The position numbers were made by a program, and so were the translations under genes. From Haliea sp. (GTDB lineage Bacteria > Pseudomonadota > Gammaproteobacteria > Pseudomonadales > Halieaceae): 42,816 nucleotides of DNA. The notes under the pieces are model-generated. The model had not been told where the DNA came from, did not search any database, and saw only the letters and a list, made by a program, of their open reading frames with translations. This document shows, in pieces, positions 9,113 through 16,409 of the stretch (positions are counted from its first letter, which is position 1; every line of letters begins with the position of its first letter). The stretch spans positions 1 through 42,816 of the forward strand of contig JAACFI010000003.1 of NCBI GenBank assembly GCA_009937575.1, in the 5' to 3' direction.

Positions 9113-10630
9113 TCAGAGGGGCGGCAATTTATCAAACCAGGGACTTGCCTGTTCCAGTTGCCCCGCCAGTTGGAACAGCAAGCCCTCCTCCCCGTATCGT
9201 CCGGCAAACATCACACCAACCGGCAGGCCATCGGGGGTCCAGTGCAGCGGCACGGACATCGCCGGCTGGCCGGTGGCGTTGAACAGCATGGTAAAGGCGG
9301 AAATATTGATCGCCTCTTTTTCATAGGCCGCGTTGTCCTGGTTGAGGCTCAGCTTGCCCAACTCCACCGGGGGCGTGGCGAGGGTCGGCGACAACAGAAC
9401 GTCGTAGTCCTGTTGCAGAAGAGCCATCTGCCGGGCTGCCTTTTCGACACCGCGTCGCGCCGCGTACAGCTGCTCGGCAGTATAGGAGCGCGAGTCCTGG
9501 AAGCGCTTCCAGATGATCGGCTCCAGGTCATTCTCAGTCGCCTGCCTGCCCAGTGCACGTTCGCGATTCGTCACCCGCATGACAGTCCCAACGCCCATGA
9601 TGACTCGTGTGCTGGCAAAAAATTCGCGAGGGTCGATGGGAAGTGTCACCTCTTCCACATGGTGCCCCATGGATTCGCACAACCTGGCCGCCGCCGCGGC
9701 GGCCCCGGCGCACTCGGGATGAACGGGACTGTGGGTAATCGGCATGGTGACCAGGCCGATCTTCAATGCGCCAGGCGCCCGGCCCACCGCCTCCAGGTAG
9801 CTCCCCGCCGGCGCGGGTGCAACGGTGGTCTGGCCGGGCTCCGGTCCGCGACTGGCATCCAAAAGCGCGGCACTGTCGCGCACGCTGCGGGAAACGGCGT
9901 GGATGACGCTCATCACAAAAGACAGGTTTTTCGGGCCACTCGGGACCCTGCCTCGGCTGGGTTTCATGCCGAACAAGCCACAGCAGGAGGCGGGGATACG
10001 AATGGAGCCACCACCGTCGGTCGCATTGGCAATGGGCAGAATCCCGGCAGCGACCGCCGCCGCGGAACCGCCAGAGGAACCTCCCGTAGTTCGCTCCAGG
10101 TTCCAGGGATTACGGGTATCTCCAAACAGCATGGACTCGGTCGTGCCGGTGCCACCGAACTCCGGACTGGCTGTCTTGCCGAAGATCACCAGTCCCGCCT
10201 TCTGGTAGCGTTCTACCACGGTACTGGTGTAATCCATACGGGCGTCCCTGAAGAACCGCGAACCATTGGTGGTGACTGTCCCCTGCAGTGCCATGCCAAG
10301 GTCCTTGAGCATGAAAGGCACACCGGTGAACGGCCCTACTGGCAAACCGGCCCTGATGATCTCCCTGCCATGATCGTAGAGTTCTTCGACCACACAGTTG
10401 ATAACCGGATTCACCGCGGAGGCGCGAGCGATGGCGATATCCAGCAGCTCCATGGGGGAGACTTCGCCCCTAGCCACCAGCTGGGCAAGACCCAGGCCAT
10501 CCAGGGCCCGGTACTCAGTGAAGCTGAGTGCGCTGCCGCCGGAGAACGCCCACAACGGCGATGTACCTGCAGCAGCGGCAACAGATGCCCCGTACTTGAG
10601 AAGCCGGCGGCGGCTGATGTTCTCGCTCAT
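9113..10630 (-). CDS. Amidase-signature-family hydrolase with Tat signal
   Basis: A 505-residue amidase. The Ser-cisSer-Lys triad is visible: Lys109 in FMLKD, Ser185 in the GGSSGGS motif, and nucleophile Ser209 in DGGGSIRIPAS. The N-terminus reads SRRRLLKYGASVAAAAGTS, a twin-arginine signal, so the enzyme should be exported folded to the periplasm; most amidase-signature enzymes are cytoplasmic, which makes this noteworthy. It hydrolyses an amide (or ester) bond of unknown substrate. The start overlaps the SDR stop (ATGA), so the genes are coupled, and the LLM oxidoreductase follows. Amides of fatty or steroid acids would suit the neighbourhood but this is a guess. Confidence 0.92.
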   Translation of the reverse strand: MSENISRRRLLKYGASVAAAAGTSPLWAFSGGSALSFTEYRALDGLGLAQLVARGEVSPMELLDIAIARASAVNPVINCVVEELYDHGREIIRAGLPVGPFTGVPFMLKDLGMALQGTVTTNGSRFFRDARMDYTSTVVERYQKAGLVIFGKTASPEFGGTGTTESMLFGDTRNPWNLERTTGGSSGGSAAAVAAGILPIANATDGGGSIRIPASCCGLFGMKPSRGRVPSGPKNLSFVMSVIHAVSRSVRDSAALLDASRGPEPGQTTVAPAPAGSYLEAVGRAPGALKIGLVTMPITHSPVHPECAGAAAAAARLCESMGHHVEEVTLPIDPREFFASTRVIMGVGTVMRVTNRERALGRQATENDLEPIIWKRFQDSRSYTAEQLYAARRGVEKAARQMALLQQDYDVLLSPTLATPPVELGKLSLNQDNAAYEKEAINISAFTMLFNATGQPAMSVPLHWTPDGLPVGVMFAGRYGEEGLLFQLAGQLEQASPWFDKLPPL

Positions 10631-11388
10631 ACCTGGTCAGGCCTGAACATGGCGTCGTGTCCGCCGTCTACAAACAGTACCGAACCGCAGACAAATCTCG
10701 CTTCGGGACTGAGGAGAAAGCTGGTGGCGGCCGCCTGATCTTCCGGCTTGCCCGGGAATCCAACCGGTATACTGGCCATGAATTCCTTTATAGCGGGCCC
10801 GTAAGTGGGGTCGTTTTCCACCTGTTCCGTCATCGGGGTCTGGGTATATCCCGGCGCGACCGCGTTCATGCGTACACCGGCCGTGGCATACTCGGCCACC
10901 TTGCTCCGCATCCAGCGGGCAACGGCTTTCTTGGTTCCGCTGTAGACTTCCTGTGCCTCGATGGTCTCGGAAAAACTGACCGCCTCTTCTTCGCTACCGG
11001 CCAGCAGCAGTTCGACAAATTCCGGGCTGTTATTCATCGGCGCGGAATTCGACGACACCAGCACCACGGCACCGCGTCGACGCTCCAGCAATTCCCTCAG
11101 CCCCTCGATGATCTCCACTGTGCCGAAGTAATTAACTCTGGTAATCAGCGGATGGTTGGGCACATTGGAACCCAGCCCGGCACAGGTCACCAATCCGTCC
11201 AGGCCGTCAGGTGCGGCATCCCGGACTGCATCGACAGCTGCCCGGCGCCCCTCACTGTCCGACAGGTCGGCGATGACATCGGCGTCCTTGATGTCGATGA
11301 CGATGACATCGTTGCCCTCTTCCCGCAGGCGGTTCTTGATCGCCGCGCCGATTCCGGTGGCGCCGCCTGTCATTGCATAAATTCCCAT
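10627..11388 (-). CDS. SDR, 3-alpha-hydroxysteroid dehydrogenase/carbonyl reductase-like
   Basis: The ATG at 11388 is preferred over an upstream in-frame TTG, because a good ribosome-binding site (AAGGAGAG) lies just ahead of it; the protein is then 253 residues. Motifs: TGGATGIG (7-14), acidic D32 after beta-2 (NAD preference), VSSNSA (111-116), Tyr149 and Lys153 in YSGTK. The overall pattern, with D-I-K-D-A-D-V-I-A-D-L-S after the first helix and the ending F-V-D-G-G-H-D-A-M-F-R-P, closely follows 3-alpha-hydroxysteroid dehydrogenase/carbonyl reductase of the Comamonas HsdA type as I recall it. First gene of a leftward operon with the Tat amidase and LLM oxidoreductase. The steroid assignment is family resemblance only. 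Confidence 0.88.
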   Translation of the reverse strand: MGIYAMTGGATGIGAAIKNRLREEGNDVIVIDIKDADVIADLSDSEGRRAAVDAVRDAAPDGLDGLVTCAGLGSNVPNHPLITRVNYFGTVEIIEGLRELLERRRGAVVLVSSNSAPMNNSPEFVELLLAGSEEEAVSFSETIEAQEVYSGTKKAVARWMRSKVAEYATAGVRMNAVAPGYTQTPMTEQVENDPTYGPAIKEFMASIPVGFPGKPEDQAAATSFLLSPEARFVCGSVLFVDGGHDAMFRPDQV

Positions 11389-11503
11389 TACCCTCTCCTT
11401 CAAAGCCTGGATGTGTTGAGCAGGCTGGAAAGTTTAGCTCAGCTGGCACCATAGGGAATGACCAAAACACTCTCAGAAACATACATTTCGGGTCACCGCC
11501 GAC

Positions 11504-11534
11504 TGCAAAAATCGGCCAAAGGATTTTGCAAAAT
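11504..11534. repeat. Dyad-symmetric sites in the SDR/acyltransferase divergent promoter region
   Basis: The 260-bp gap between the leftward SDR operon and the rightward acyltransferase holds an imperfect inverted repeat TGCAAAAATC ... GATTTTGCA (11504-11513 / 11522-11530) and, overlapping its right arm, a perfect 12-bp palindrome ATTTTGCAAAAT (11523-11534). It could be an operator for either divergent unit; no regulator can be named. Confidence 0.4.
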
Positions 11535-11648
11535 TCGACTCTCCCGGAAAATCCCGGTGGAGCTTAGAATACCGACGACTGACAGATAACTTTCTGGGCG
11601 GATACAAAACCTCCCGCTCTGATTGACGACGGCAAAGGAAAACAGGAC

Positions 11649-12533
11649 ATGGCAAACAAAAGCGGCAAAAAAGTAACTGAATCGGGGCCGTTTTCAGATG
11701 AAGAGATCGCCAATCTGATCGACACGTTTCTGGGAATCGAAGGACCCAACGAAAAATCGTTCCGTCGATTGTACGCATTCATCAAAGCCTATTTCCCACC
11801 GACCGTTGTCGGCCTGGAAAACATCCCCGACGAACCCACCCTGTTCATAGGCAACCACGCCATGTTCGGTCTGGACGGGATGATCCTCATGCCCACCGTC
11901 TATCAGGAAACCGGCCGCTTTCTCAGGGGCATGGCTGATAACGCCTGGTTCCAGACCCCTACCGGGGCCAAAATGGCCACCAACGGCATGGTACTCGGCC
12001 ATCCGGAGGTGTGCAGTGCCCTGATGGAAGCCGGCCACGATCTGCTGGTATTCCCTGGTGGCGCCGCGGAGGCAAACAAGACTGCTGAAGAGAAATATTC
12101 ACTGGTGTGGCGCGAGCGCTACGGATTCGTGCGCATGGCAGCCCAGCACGGTTACAACATCACACCATTCGGCCTGGTGGGCCCGGACGACTGGTGGGAT
12201 CACGCCATCGAGGGGCGCGATATCCTGCACAGCAGGCTGGTGAAGACATTGCAAAAGATGGATCTTATCGGTGAGATCCGGGAAGACCTTATGCCGCCCC
12301 TGCCACGGGGTCTGTTCAATACCCTTATACCCCGCCCCCAGCGCAGCTTCCTGGCCTTTGGCGAACCGATCACGGTGCCTGATTACAGGGGTAAGAGGGT
12401 ATCCAAAGCCATCCAGAAATCCGTTCGCGGGCAGACCGAGGCAAAGGTAGAAGAACTGGTTTCCGATATGTTGCTGTTGCGTACGCAGAGTAAGCACAAC
12501 GAAGGCACCCTCCGACGCCTGCTGACTCGCTGA
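11649..12533 (+). CDS. Lysophospholipid/MGAT-like acyltransferase (LPLAT family)
   Basis: A 294-residue acyltransferase. Motif I is NHAMFGLD (N69, H70, D76; NHX4-5D type), and the later motif is V-F-P-G-G-A-A-E-A near residue 138, the form seen in the MGAT/TMEM68-like branch rather than FPEGTR of PlsC. The N-terminal 45 residues are polar and no clear transmembrane helix is present, while the C-terminus is basic. Members acylate monoacyl- or diacylglycerol-type acceptors; with three WS/DGATs nearby, a role in storage lipid or membrane lipid remodelling is reasonable. AAGGAA at 11635-11640 is 8 nt before the ATG. Convergent with a patatin/DUF3336 lipase gene (49-bp gap), an acylation/deacylation pair. 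Confidence 0.88.
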   Translation: MANKSGKKVTESGPFSDEEIANLIDTFLGIEGPNEKSFRRLYAFIKAYFPPTVVGLENIPDEPTLFIGNHAMFGLDGMILMPTVYQETGRFLRGMADNAWFQTPTGAKMATNGMVLGHPEVCSALMEAGHDLLVFPGGAAEANKTAEEKYSLVWRERYGFVRMAAQHGYNITPFGLVGPDDWWDHAIEGRDILHSRLVKTLQKMDLIGEIREDLMPPLPRGLFNTLIPRPQRSFLAFGEPITVPDYRGKRVSKAIQKSVRGQTEAKVEELVSDMLLLRTQSKHNEGTLRRLLTR

Positions 12534-12582
12534 CCCGGTGCCACAGAGCTTGCCAACCCCGATCCAGCCCCTTATACAGTTG

Positions 12583-14181
12583 CTAGGCGCGGGCCATGGA
12601 CCCTGCCTTTCTGTCGATAACTGCTGTCGCCCGCTTGCTACGCCGGCGCGGGCTGGCCTTTTTGTTCTTTCTTACCGAGCCAATCGGCCTGGTCTCCAGT
12701 GCGGTGTCAGTCTGGGGTGCGCTGCGAAGCCAGTGTGCTTCATCCACCTCGAAAGCGTGTAGTATCCGGTCCAGGGTACGACCGATACGGGTGGTCACGC
12801 GGATGGCGGGAATCTTCGGCCAGGTAGCCCGCTCCCCCGCCCTGATCAGTTCTGCCATCTCCTCTTCCGAAAGCATTTTCAGGATCATAGTCAGGCTGGA
12901 CATGCCGTAACTGGGAAATATATTGATATCGGCGGTAAAACGCTGGTCGATCAGGGCATTGAGCGTATTCAGCGCCACTCCGAGGCGAGGCCCGACCGAG
13001 GTGTATCGCTGTATGAATCCCAGGCATCCACGGACCACCTCCTTGGTCGCTGCAATAGAGGCGTCGGAGGTGATCTTGCGAATTCCCGGCCTCATGTTTG
13101 GCTCCCGGCCCAGCCCGGGCATGACCTGGCTGACGATGAAGTGGTTGACGCCGTACATGCGCGCCAGGCGCTTGGCAGGCAGATCCTGTGAGAACGATCC
13201 ATCGATCCAGCGTCGCGACGGCAGATAGGGTTTCACTTCACCATCCGGGTTACGGGCCTGCAGCTGCACCGAAGGGAACACACCCGGTAGGGCGGAGCTG
13301 GCCAGCACCGCCGAGCGAATCGTCACGTTGGGCGATGCGATGTGGTTCAACAACCGCGACGTCTGCCGCGATTCCGCCGGGGAAATCGTAATATTGATAC
13401 TGCGCCCGGTCTTTTCATAGGCTTCCTGGAAGGTCATGTCGGGAATCATCCGCGCCATTTCCTTCTTGATCGCACGCATATCAATCTTCTCGCCCTGGCC
13501 GAAGCCGATCTTGATATTGCCCCGGTTCGCGGTCAGTGCCCTTGCCAGGTAGTTGTCCTGGAAAAGCGCCAGGTACTCTTCGTCGGTACGGGTGCCGACT
13601 ATCGCGGCTACGAAAGCGCCTGCACTGGCACCGGAAATCACTACCGGACAGAGTTTCTGTTCAATCAGGGCCTTCAGCACGCCAAAGTGGAAGTACCCCA
13701 GGGTGCCACCACCGCTGAGCATCAGGGCCGAGCGGCCGTAGCAGTGACTGGCGCGCTGGAAAAACTCAATCCGTTCCGCCCAGGATATACTCTCCAGTTC
13801 CCGGGGAGAAAGGTACTCCAGCGCATCGCGGATCTCGTTGATATAATCCTCGATCAGCACCTTGGTACCGCTTTTTGCCCGCTGGTAAAGTTTCGCCTTG
13901 CCCATGCCGGCCATGTTGCCGTGAATGCCCTCATTGAGGGCAAACAACAGGCGGTGATCATCCCCGCTGTTGCGCAACCTGCGCAAGCGCCGCAGCCGCG
14001 TACGGATGCTGTCGGAATCATAAAGCCTGGATTCATCCCGCTGACGCCACTGGTCAGCACCGCTCTCATGGTCATACTGGTGTGCAAGCTCCAGCCACCG
14101 GGCGTAGCTGTCTGCATCTTGTATTTCACGTTCCAGCTTTCTCAGGGCCGGCGATCTGACGGCGTATATTTCCCTGGTCAT
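12583..14181 (-). CDS. Patatin-like phospholipase / triacylglycerol lipase with DUF3336 N-terminus
   Basis: A 532-residue protein. The N-terminal ~145 residues, rich in charged residues (Y-A-R-W-L-E-L-A-H-Q-Y-D), match the DUF3336 domain that precedes the patatin domain in yeast Tgl3/4/5-type lipases. The patatin domain starts with the oxyanion motif SGGGTLG (156-162), has the nucleophile elbow GASAG with Ser186, and the catalytic Asp327 in RRWIDGS. The C-terminal ~35 residues are very basic (KNKKASPRRRSKR). It should hydrolyse acyl esters of glycerolipids, so it may mobilise lipid made by the WS/DGAT enzymes. No ribosome-binding site sits close to the ATG (GGAG is about 13 nt upstream). A dyad lies 56 bp upstream of the start. 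Confidence 0.92.
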   Translation of the reverse strand: MTREIYAVRSPALRKLEREIQDADSYARWLELAHQYDHESGADQWRQRDESRLYDSDSIRTRLRRLRRLRNSGDDHRLLFALNEGIHGNMAGMGKAKLYQRAKSGTKVLIEDYINEIRDALEYLSPRELESISWAERIEFFQRASHCYGRSALMLSGGGTLGYFHFGVLKALIEQKLCPVVISGASAGAFVAAIVGTRTDEEYLALFQDNYLARALTANRGNIKIGFGQGEKIDMRAIKKEMARMIPDMTFQEAYEKTGRSINITISPAESRQTSRLLNHIASPNVTIRSAVLASSALPGVFPSVQLQARNPDGEVKPYLPSRRWIDGSFSQDLPAKRLARMYGVNHFIVSQVMPGLGREPNMRPGIRKITSDASIAATKEVVRGCLGFIQRYTSVGPRLGVALNTLNALIDQRFTADINIFPSYGMSSLTMILKMLSEEEMAELIRAGERATWPKIPAIRVTTRIGRTLDRILHAFEVDEAHWLRSAPQTDTALETRPIGSVRKNKKASPRRRSKRATAVIDRKAGSMARA

Positions 14182-14236
14182 AAGTCACTGATTCTCCATT
14201 CGGACGAATTACCGGCAAGTTGAGTGTGGCGAGCGA

Positions 14237-14252
14237 CAGGCAACATTGCCTG
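14237..14252. promoter_or_regulatory. Candidate operator upstream of the patatin lipase gene
   Basis: CAGGCAACATTGCCTG is a 16-bp dyad with 7-bp perfect arms (CAGGCAA / TTGCCTG) around a 2-bp centre. It lies 56 bp upstream of the leftward lipase start, in promoter position. It is not followed by a T-tract in either direction, which argues for a protein-binding site over a terminator. Confidence 0.4.
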
Positions 14253-14326
14253 AATAGAAGCCGCGCTCGTAAAAACACCGGCTGGCTTTAGTTTACCGGG
14301 ACTGGACAGGCGCCGTTAAACCTCAA

Positions 14327-14341
14327 AAGCCAATTTGATGT
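14327..14341. repeat. Left arm of 15-bp perfect inverted repeat flanking the second AraC gene
   Basis: AAGCCAATTTGATGT is the exact reverse complement of 15481-15495. Both copies are intergenic and immediately outside the AraC regulator gene, one downstream (and upstream of the lipase) and one in its promoter region. See the right arm. Confidence 0.55.
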
Positions 14342-14372
14342 CCATTAGAGTTCAGTGGTTATGGGAAGACTT

Positions 14373-15458
14373 TCAGGCCTGCCCGAGGGACATTATTCTT
14401 TCGCGATAAGCCTTGGGCGTCTGGCCTGTCCAGCCCTTGAAGGAGCGGACGAAGGAACTGGGCTCGGTGAAACCCAGATATTCCGCCAGGTCGGCAATGC
14501 TGAGCTTTTCATTCAGAAGCTTATCGATGGCCACCTCGCAACGGATTTCATCCTTGAGGGCCTGGTAGCTGGTATTTTCCTTCTGCAGGCGACGCCGCAG
14601 ACTGGACTCCGACATATGAAGGCTCTCTGCCACCGCAGTAAAAGAAGGCATACCCCGGTGCAGGTCGATGCTGACCAGGGATTTGATCGCCGAACTGGTA
14701 CTGGCCGGGGCGCGCTCTGCGGCAATCAGGTGGTAGACCATTCCGTCTATGAATTCAGCGAGAGAATCCCGGGTGTGCACCAGTCTTCGCTCGAGGGCTT
14801 CCCGTGGAAACTTCAGCGTATTTTCCGAGGCATCGAAATAAAGAGGGCAATTAAATACCGCGGCCAGGGCCTCGAAATACTCCTGACTTAGGAAGGGAGC
14901 GGCCACTCTTACCTCCTCGGCCTCCAGGGGGCGACCAGTCAACCATCCGCAGAAGGCGTGCCATACTTCCAGTCCAGAGGCGCGAGCGACTATTGACTGG
15001 TAACCGGAACGGTCCCAGTTGCCGGGTGCCAGCGCGCTGCCCTCCTCCTCCACGTTGACACGGTAGCTCAGTTTGACACTGGGGGAATCCCCGTCATCCA
15101 ACAGCTTGATGTTGTAACCGATGAGAGGATAGAGCAGCCGATCATAGCGTTCGGCCAAATGCAAGGCCTCACCCAGGGTACGGCAGCTGATAATGCAGTG
15201 GCACATCAACTCAAAAGCCTCGGTGCCAAGGCCCGCTCCCCAGGGGATGGGATGGCCCAGTTTCTGCATTTCCTTCACGGCAGCTTTGTACAACCAGGCG
15301 TATTGCAGCGCAGGCAGCTGCTCGCCGGGATCCAGGGCCTTGATTCGCGCAGGGAGAATATTCACAGACCCGGCAATCGATACCGAATCCAGGCCAAGCG
15401 CTTCGAGATAATCCAGCAGGCGGACGAGTTTTCCTGCCCCGACAGTGATTTCGGTCAT
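14373..15458 (-). CDS. AraC-family transcriptional regulator (arabinose-binding-type N-terminal domain), second copy
   Basis: A 361-residue regulator of the same architecture as the one at 5291: an N-terminal sensing domain (about residues 20-215, with the family-typical ALAYAWLY-like ALQYAWLYKA and HAFCGWLTGR stretches) and a C-terminal double helix-turn-helix (about 255-350), with the second HTH in IADLAEYLGFTEPSSFVRSF and the closing W-T-G-Q-T-P-K-A-Y-R. It is divergent from the AMP-binding fragment and the export cluster and is the obvious candidate regulator for them. No ribosome-binding site is evident before the ATG. The gene is bracketed by a perfect 15-bp inverted repeat, possibly its binding site. 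Confidence 0.9.
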   Translation of the reverse strand: MTEITVGAGKLVRLLDYLEALGLDSVSIAGSVNILPARIKALDPGEQLPALQYAWLYKAAVKEMQKLGHPIPWGAGLGTEAFELMCHCIISCRTLGEALHLAERYDRLLYPLIGYNIKLLDDGDSPSVKLSYRVNVEEEGSALAPGNWDRSGYQSIVARASGLEVWHAFCGWLTGRPLEAEEVRVAAPFLSQEYFEALAAVFNCPLYFDASENTLKFPREALERRLVHTRDSLAEFIDGMVYHLIAAERAPASTSSAIKSLVSIDLHRGMPSFTAVAESLHMSESSLRRRLQKENTSYQALKDEIRCEVAIDKLLNEKLSIADLAEYLGFTEPSSFVRSFKGWTGQTPKAYRERIMSLGQA

Positions 15459-15480
15459 AATTGACAGCGGCTGATTTTGT

Positions 15481-15495
15481 ACATCAAATTGGCTT
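15481..15495. repeat. Right arm of 15-bp inverted repeat; candidate AraC-type operator
   Basis: ACATCAAATTGGCTT lies 22 bp upstream of the regulator start and about 70 bp before the AMP-binding fragment. The same 15 bp recur in inverted orientation at 14327-14341, beyond the end of the regulator gene. AraC-family proteins bind short asymmetric sites singly or in pairs, so this could be its site at two promoters (its own/the export cluster, and the lipase). A small element remnant is the alternative. Confidence 0.5.
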
Positions 15496-15530
15496 GTGAC
15501 GACCTTCTTATATTAAGGACAGAGACTAAC

Positions 15531-15551
15531 ATGGATTCCCCCCATTACTAA
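15531..15551 (+). other. In-frame 6-codon ORF directly upstream of the AMP-binding fragment
   Basis: ATG GAT TCC CCC CAT TAC TAA, preceded by AAGGA at 15515-15519, is in the same reading frame as the gene starting at 15567, with only the TAA at 15549-15551 between them. The ATG at 15567 itself has no ribosome-binding site. This looks like the original start followed by a nonsense codon, or a tiny leader peptide. Confidence 0.45.
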
Positions 15552-15566
15552 ACAGGTTCACAGCGC

Positions 15567-16223
15567 ATGCAAGCCATTGGCTTTCGCCACTTTGCCAAGC
15601 AGTCGCCGAATCATCTGGCCCTGGCGGCACCGGACGGCCGACACTGGAGCCGCGGGGAGCTGTTGGCCGAGTGCGACCGACTTGTGATGAACCAGTCGGG
15701 TAGTTCCCCGCGTCAACATGCTAGCACCGGTGCCTCCCTTCCCAACTCCGCGGGCCTGGTCGCCATTGCCCTGGCCTTCCAGATCGAGTCCCCCGAGCAA
15801 TCGATGATCGACCCACCCCAGGCGCTCGAAAAAGCCAGGGCGCGCATGCTACCCCTGGGCATTCAGCCGGATACTCTCAACGTGCATTACTGTGTCTCCC
15901 CGGGAAGTGATACTGACAGCCTGGACTGGGCACTGGCCTCGCTGTACTTCGGTCACCCGGTTGTGTTGGCCGACGAATGGAATGCTTTGCACATGCTGCG
16001 GGACATCGAGCGTTACCGCGTTACTTCACTTTACCTGAGCGAAGAATGCGCAAGAGAGTTCATGTGCCTCACCGGTGATTTTTGCGAACGGTACGATACC
16101 TCGTCGATGCGTCACCTGGTAGTCAACGGAACGATTGAGCACAGTAAAGATAACCAGCCCCTCTATACCTGGTTTGACCTCCCTCCCGGTGAACACGTCG
16201 AGCGACAGCTGTCCATATTGTGA
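15567..16223 (+). CDS. Degenerate N-terminal fragment of an AMP-binding acyl-CoA synthetase (possible pseudogene)
   Basis: 218 residues. The start (FRHFAKQSPNHLALAAPDGR, W-S-R-G-E-L) resembles the opening of an adenylate-forming enzyme, and later stretches (ALASLYFGHPVVL, then R-D-I-E-R-Y-R-V-T-S-L-Y-L and Y-D-T-S-S-M-R-H-L-V-V-N-G) resemble the part after the P-loop. The P-loop TSGTTG is missing, the expected place reading C-V-S-P-G-S-D-T-D, and everything after the substrate-binding half, including the whole C-terminal lid, is gone; full-length relatives have 500 or more residues. It therefore cannot be a normal ligase. It may be a decayed gene or a short non-catalytic relative kept for another role. 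Divergent from the AraC gene and upstream of the YCF48-RND cluster. Confidence 0.55.
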   Translation: MQAIGFRHFAKQSPNHLALAAPDGRHWSRGELLAECDRLVMNQSGSSPRQHASTGASLPNSAGLVAIALAFQIESPEQSMIDPPQALEKARARMLPLGIQPDTLNVHYCVSPGSDTDSLDWALASLYFGHPVVLADEWNALHMLRDIERYRVTSLYLSEECAREFMCLTGDFCERYDTSSMRHLVVNGTIEHSKDNQPLYTWFDLPPGEHVERQLSIL

Positions 16224-16239
16224 GAGCTTAAATGCTCTC
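16222..16239 (+). repeat. Short hairpin after the AMP-binding fragment
   Basis: GAGAGC-TTAAAT-GCTCTC overlaps the stop codon of the fragment. The 6-bp stem is not followed by a T-run, so it is at best a weak terminator. The remainder of the gap to 16409 probably carries the export-cluster promoter, but no convincing -35/-10 pair was found. Confidence 0.35.
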
Positions 16240-16409
16240 GTAAATCCCTGCTGATCTGAAATGTTAATAAGAGTGAACTTCATCGTTCTGTGAGTGGAAT
16301 CAGCTTCCCTGGATAATAGTGTCCAACATGTATTGAGCTCGCATCTGTACTGCGGATGTGAAGCGAAATACAACAGTCATCCGTTATGTATAAAAAGTGG
16401 AGCTACTAC

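Noticed and set aside
9158-10738. 526-codon open frame on the + strand opposite the amidase
   Set aside because: It is a GC-rich antisense shadow of the amidase and SDR genes. The minus strand carries complete family motifs and coupled starts; the plus frame reads as low-complexity Arg/Gly/His.
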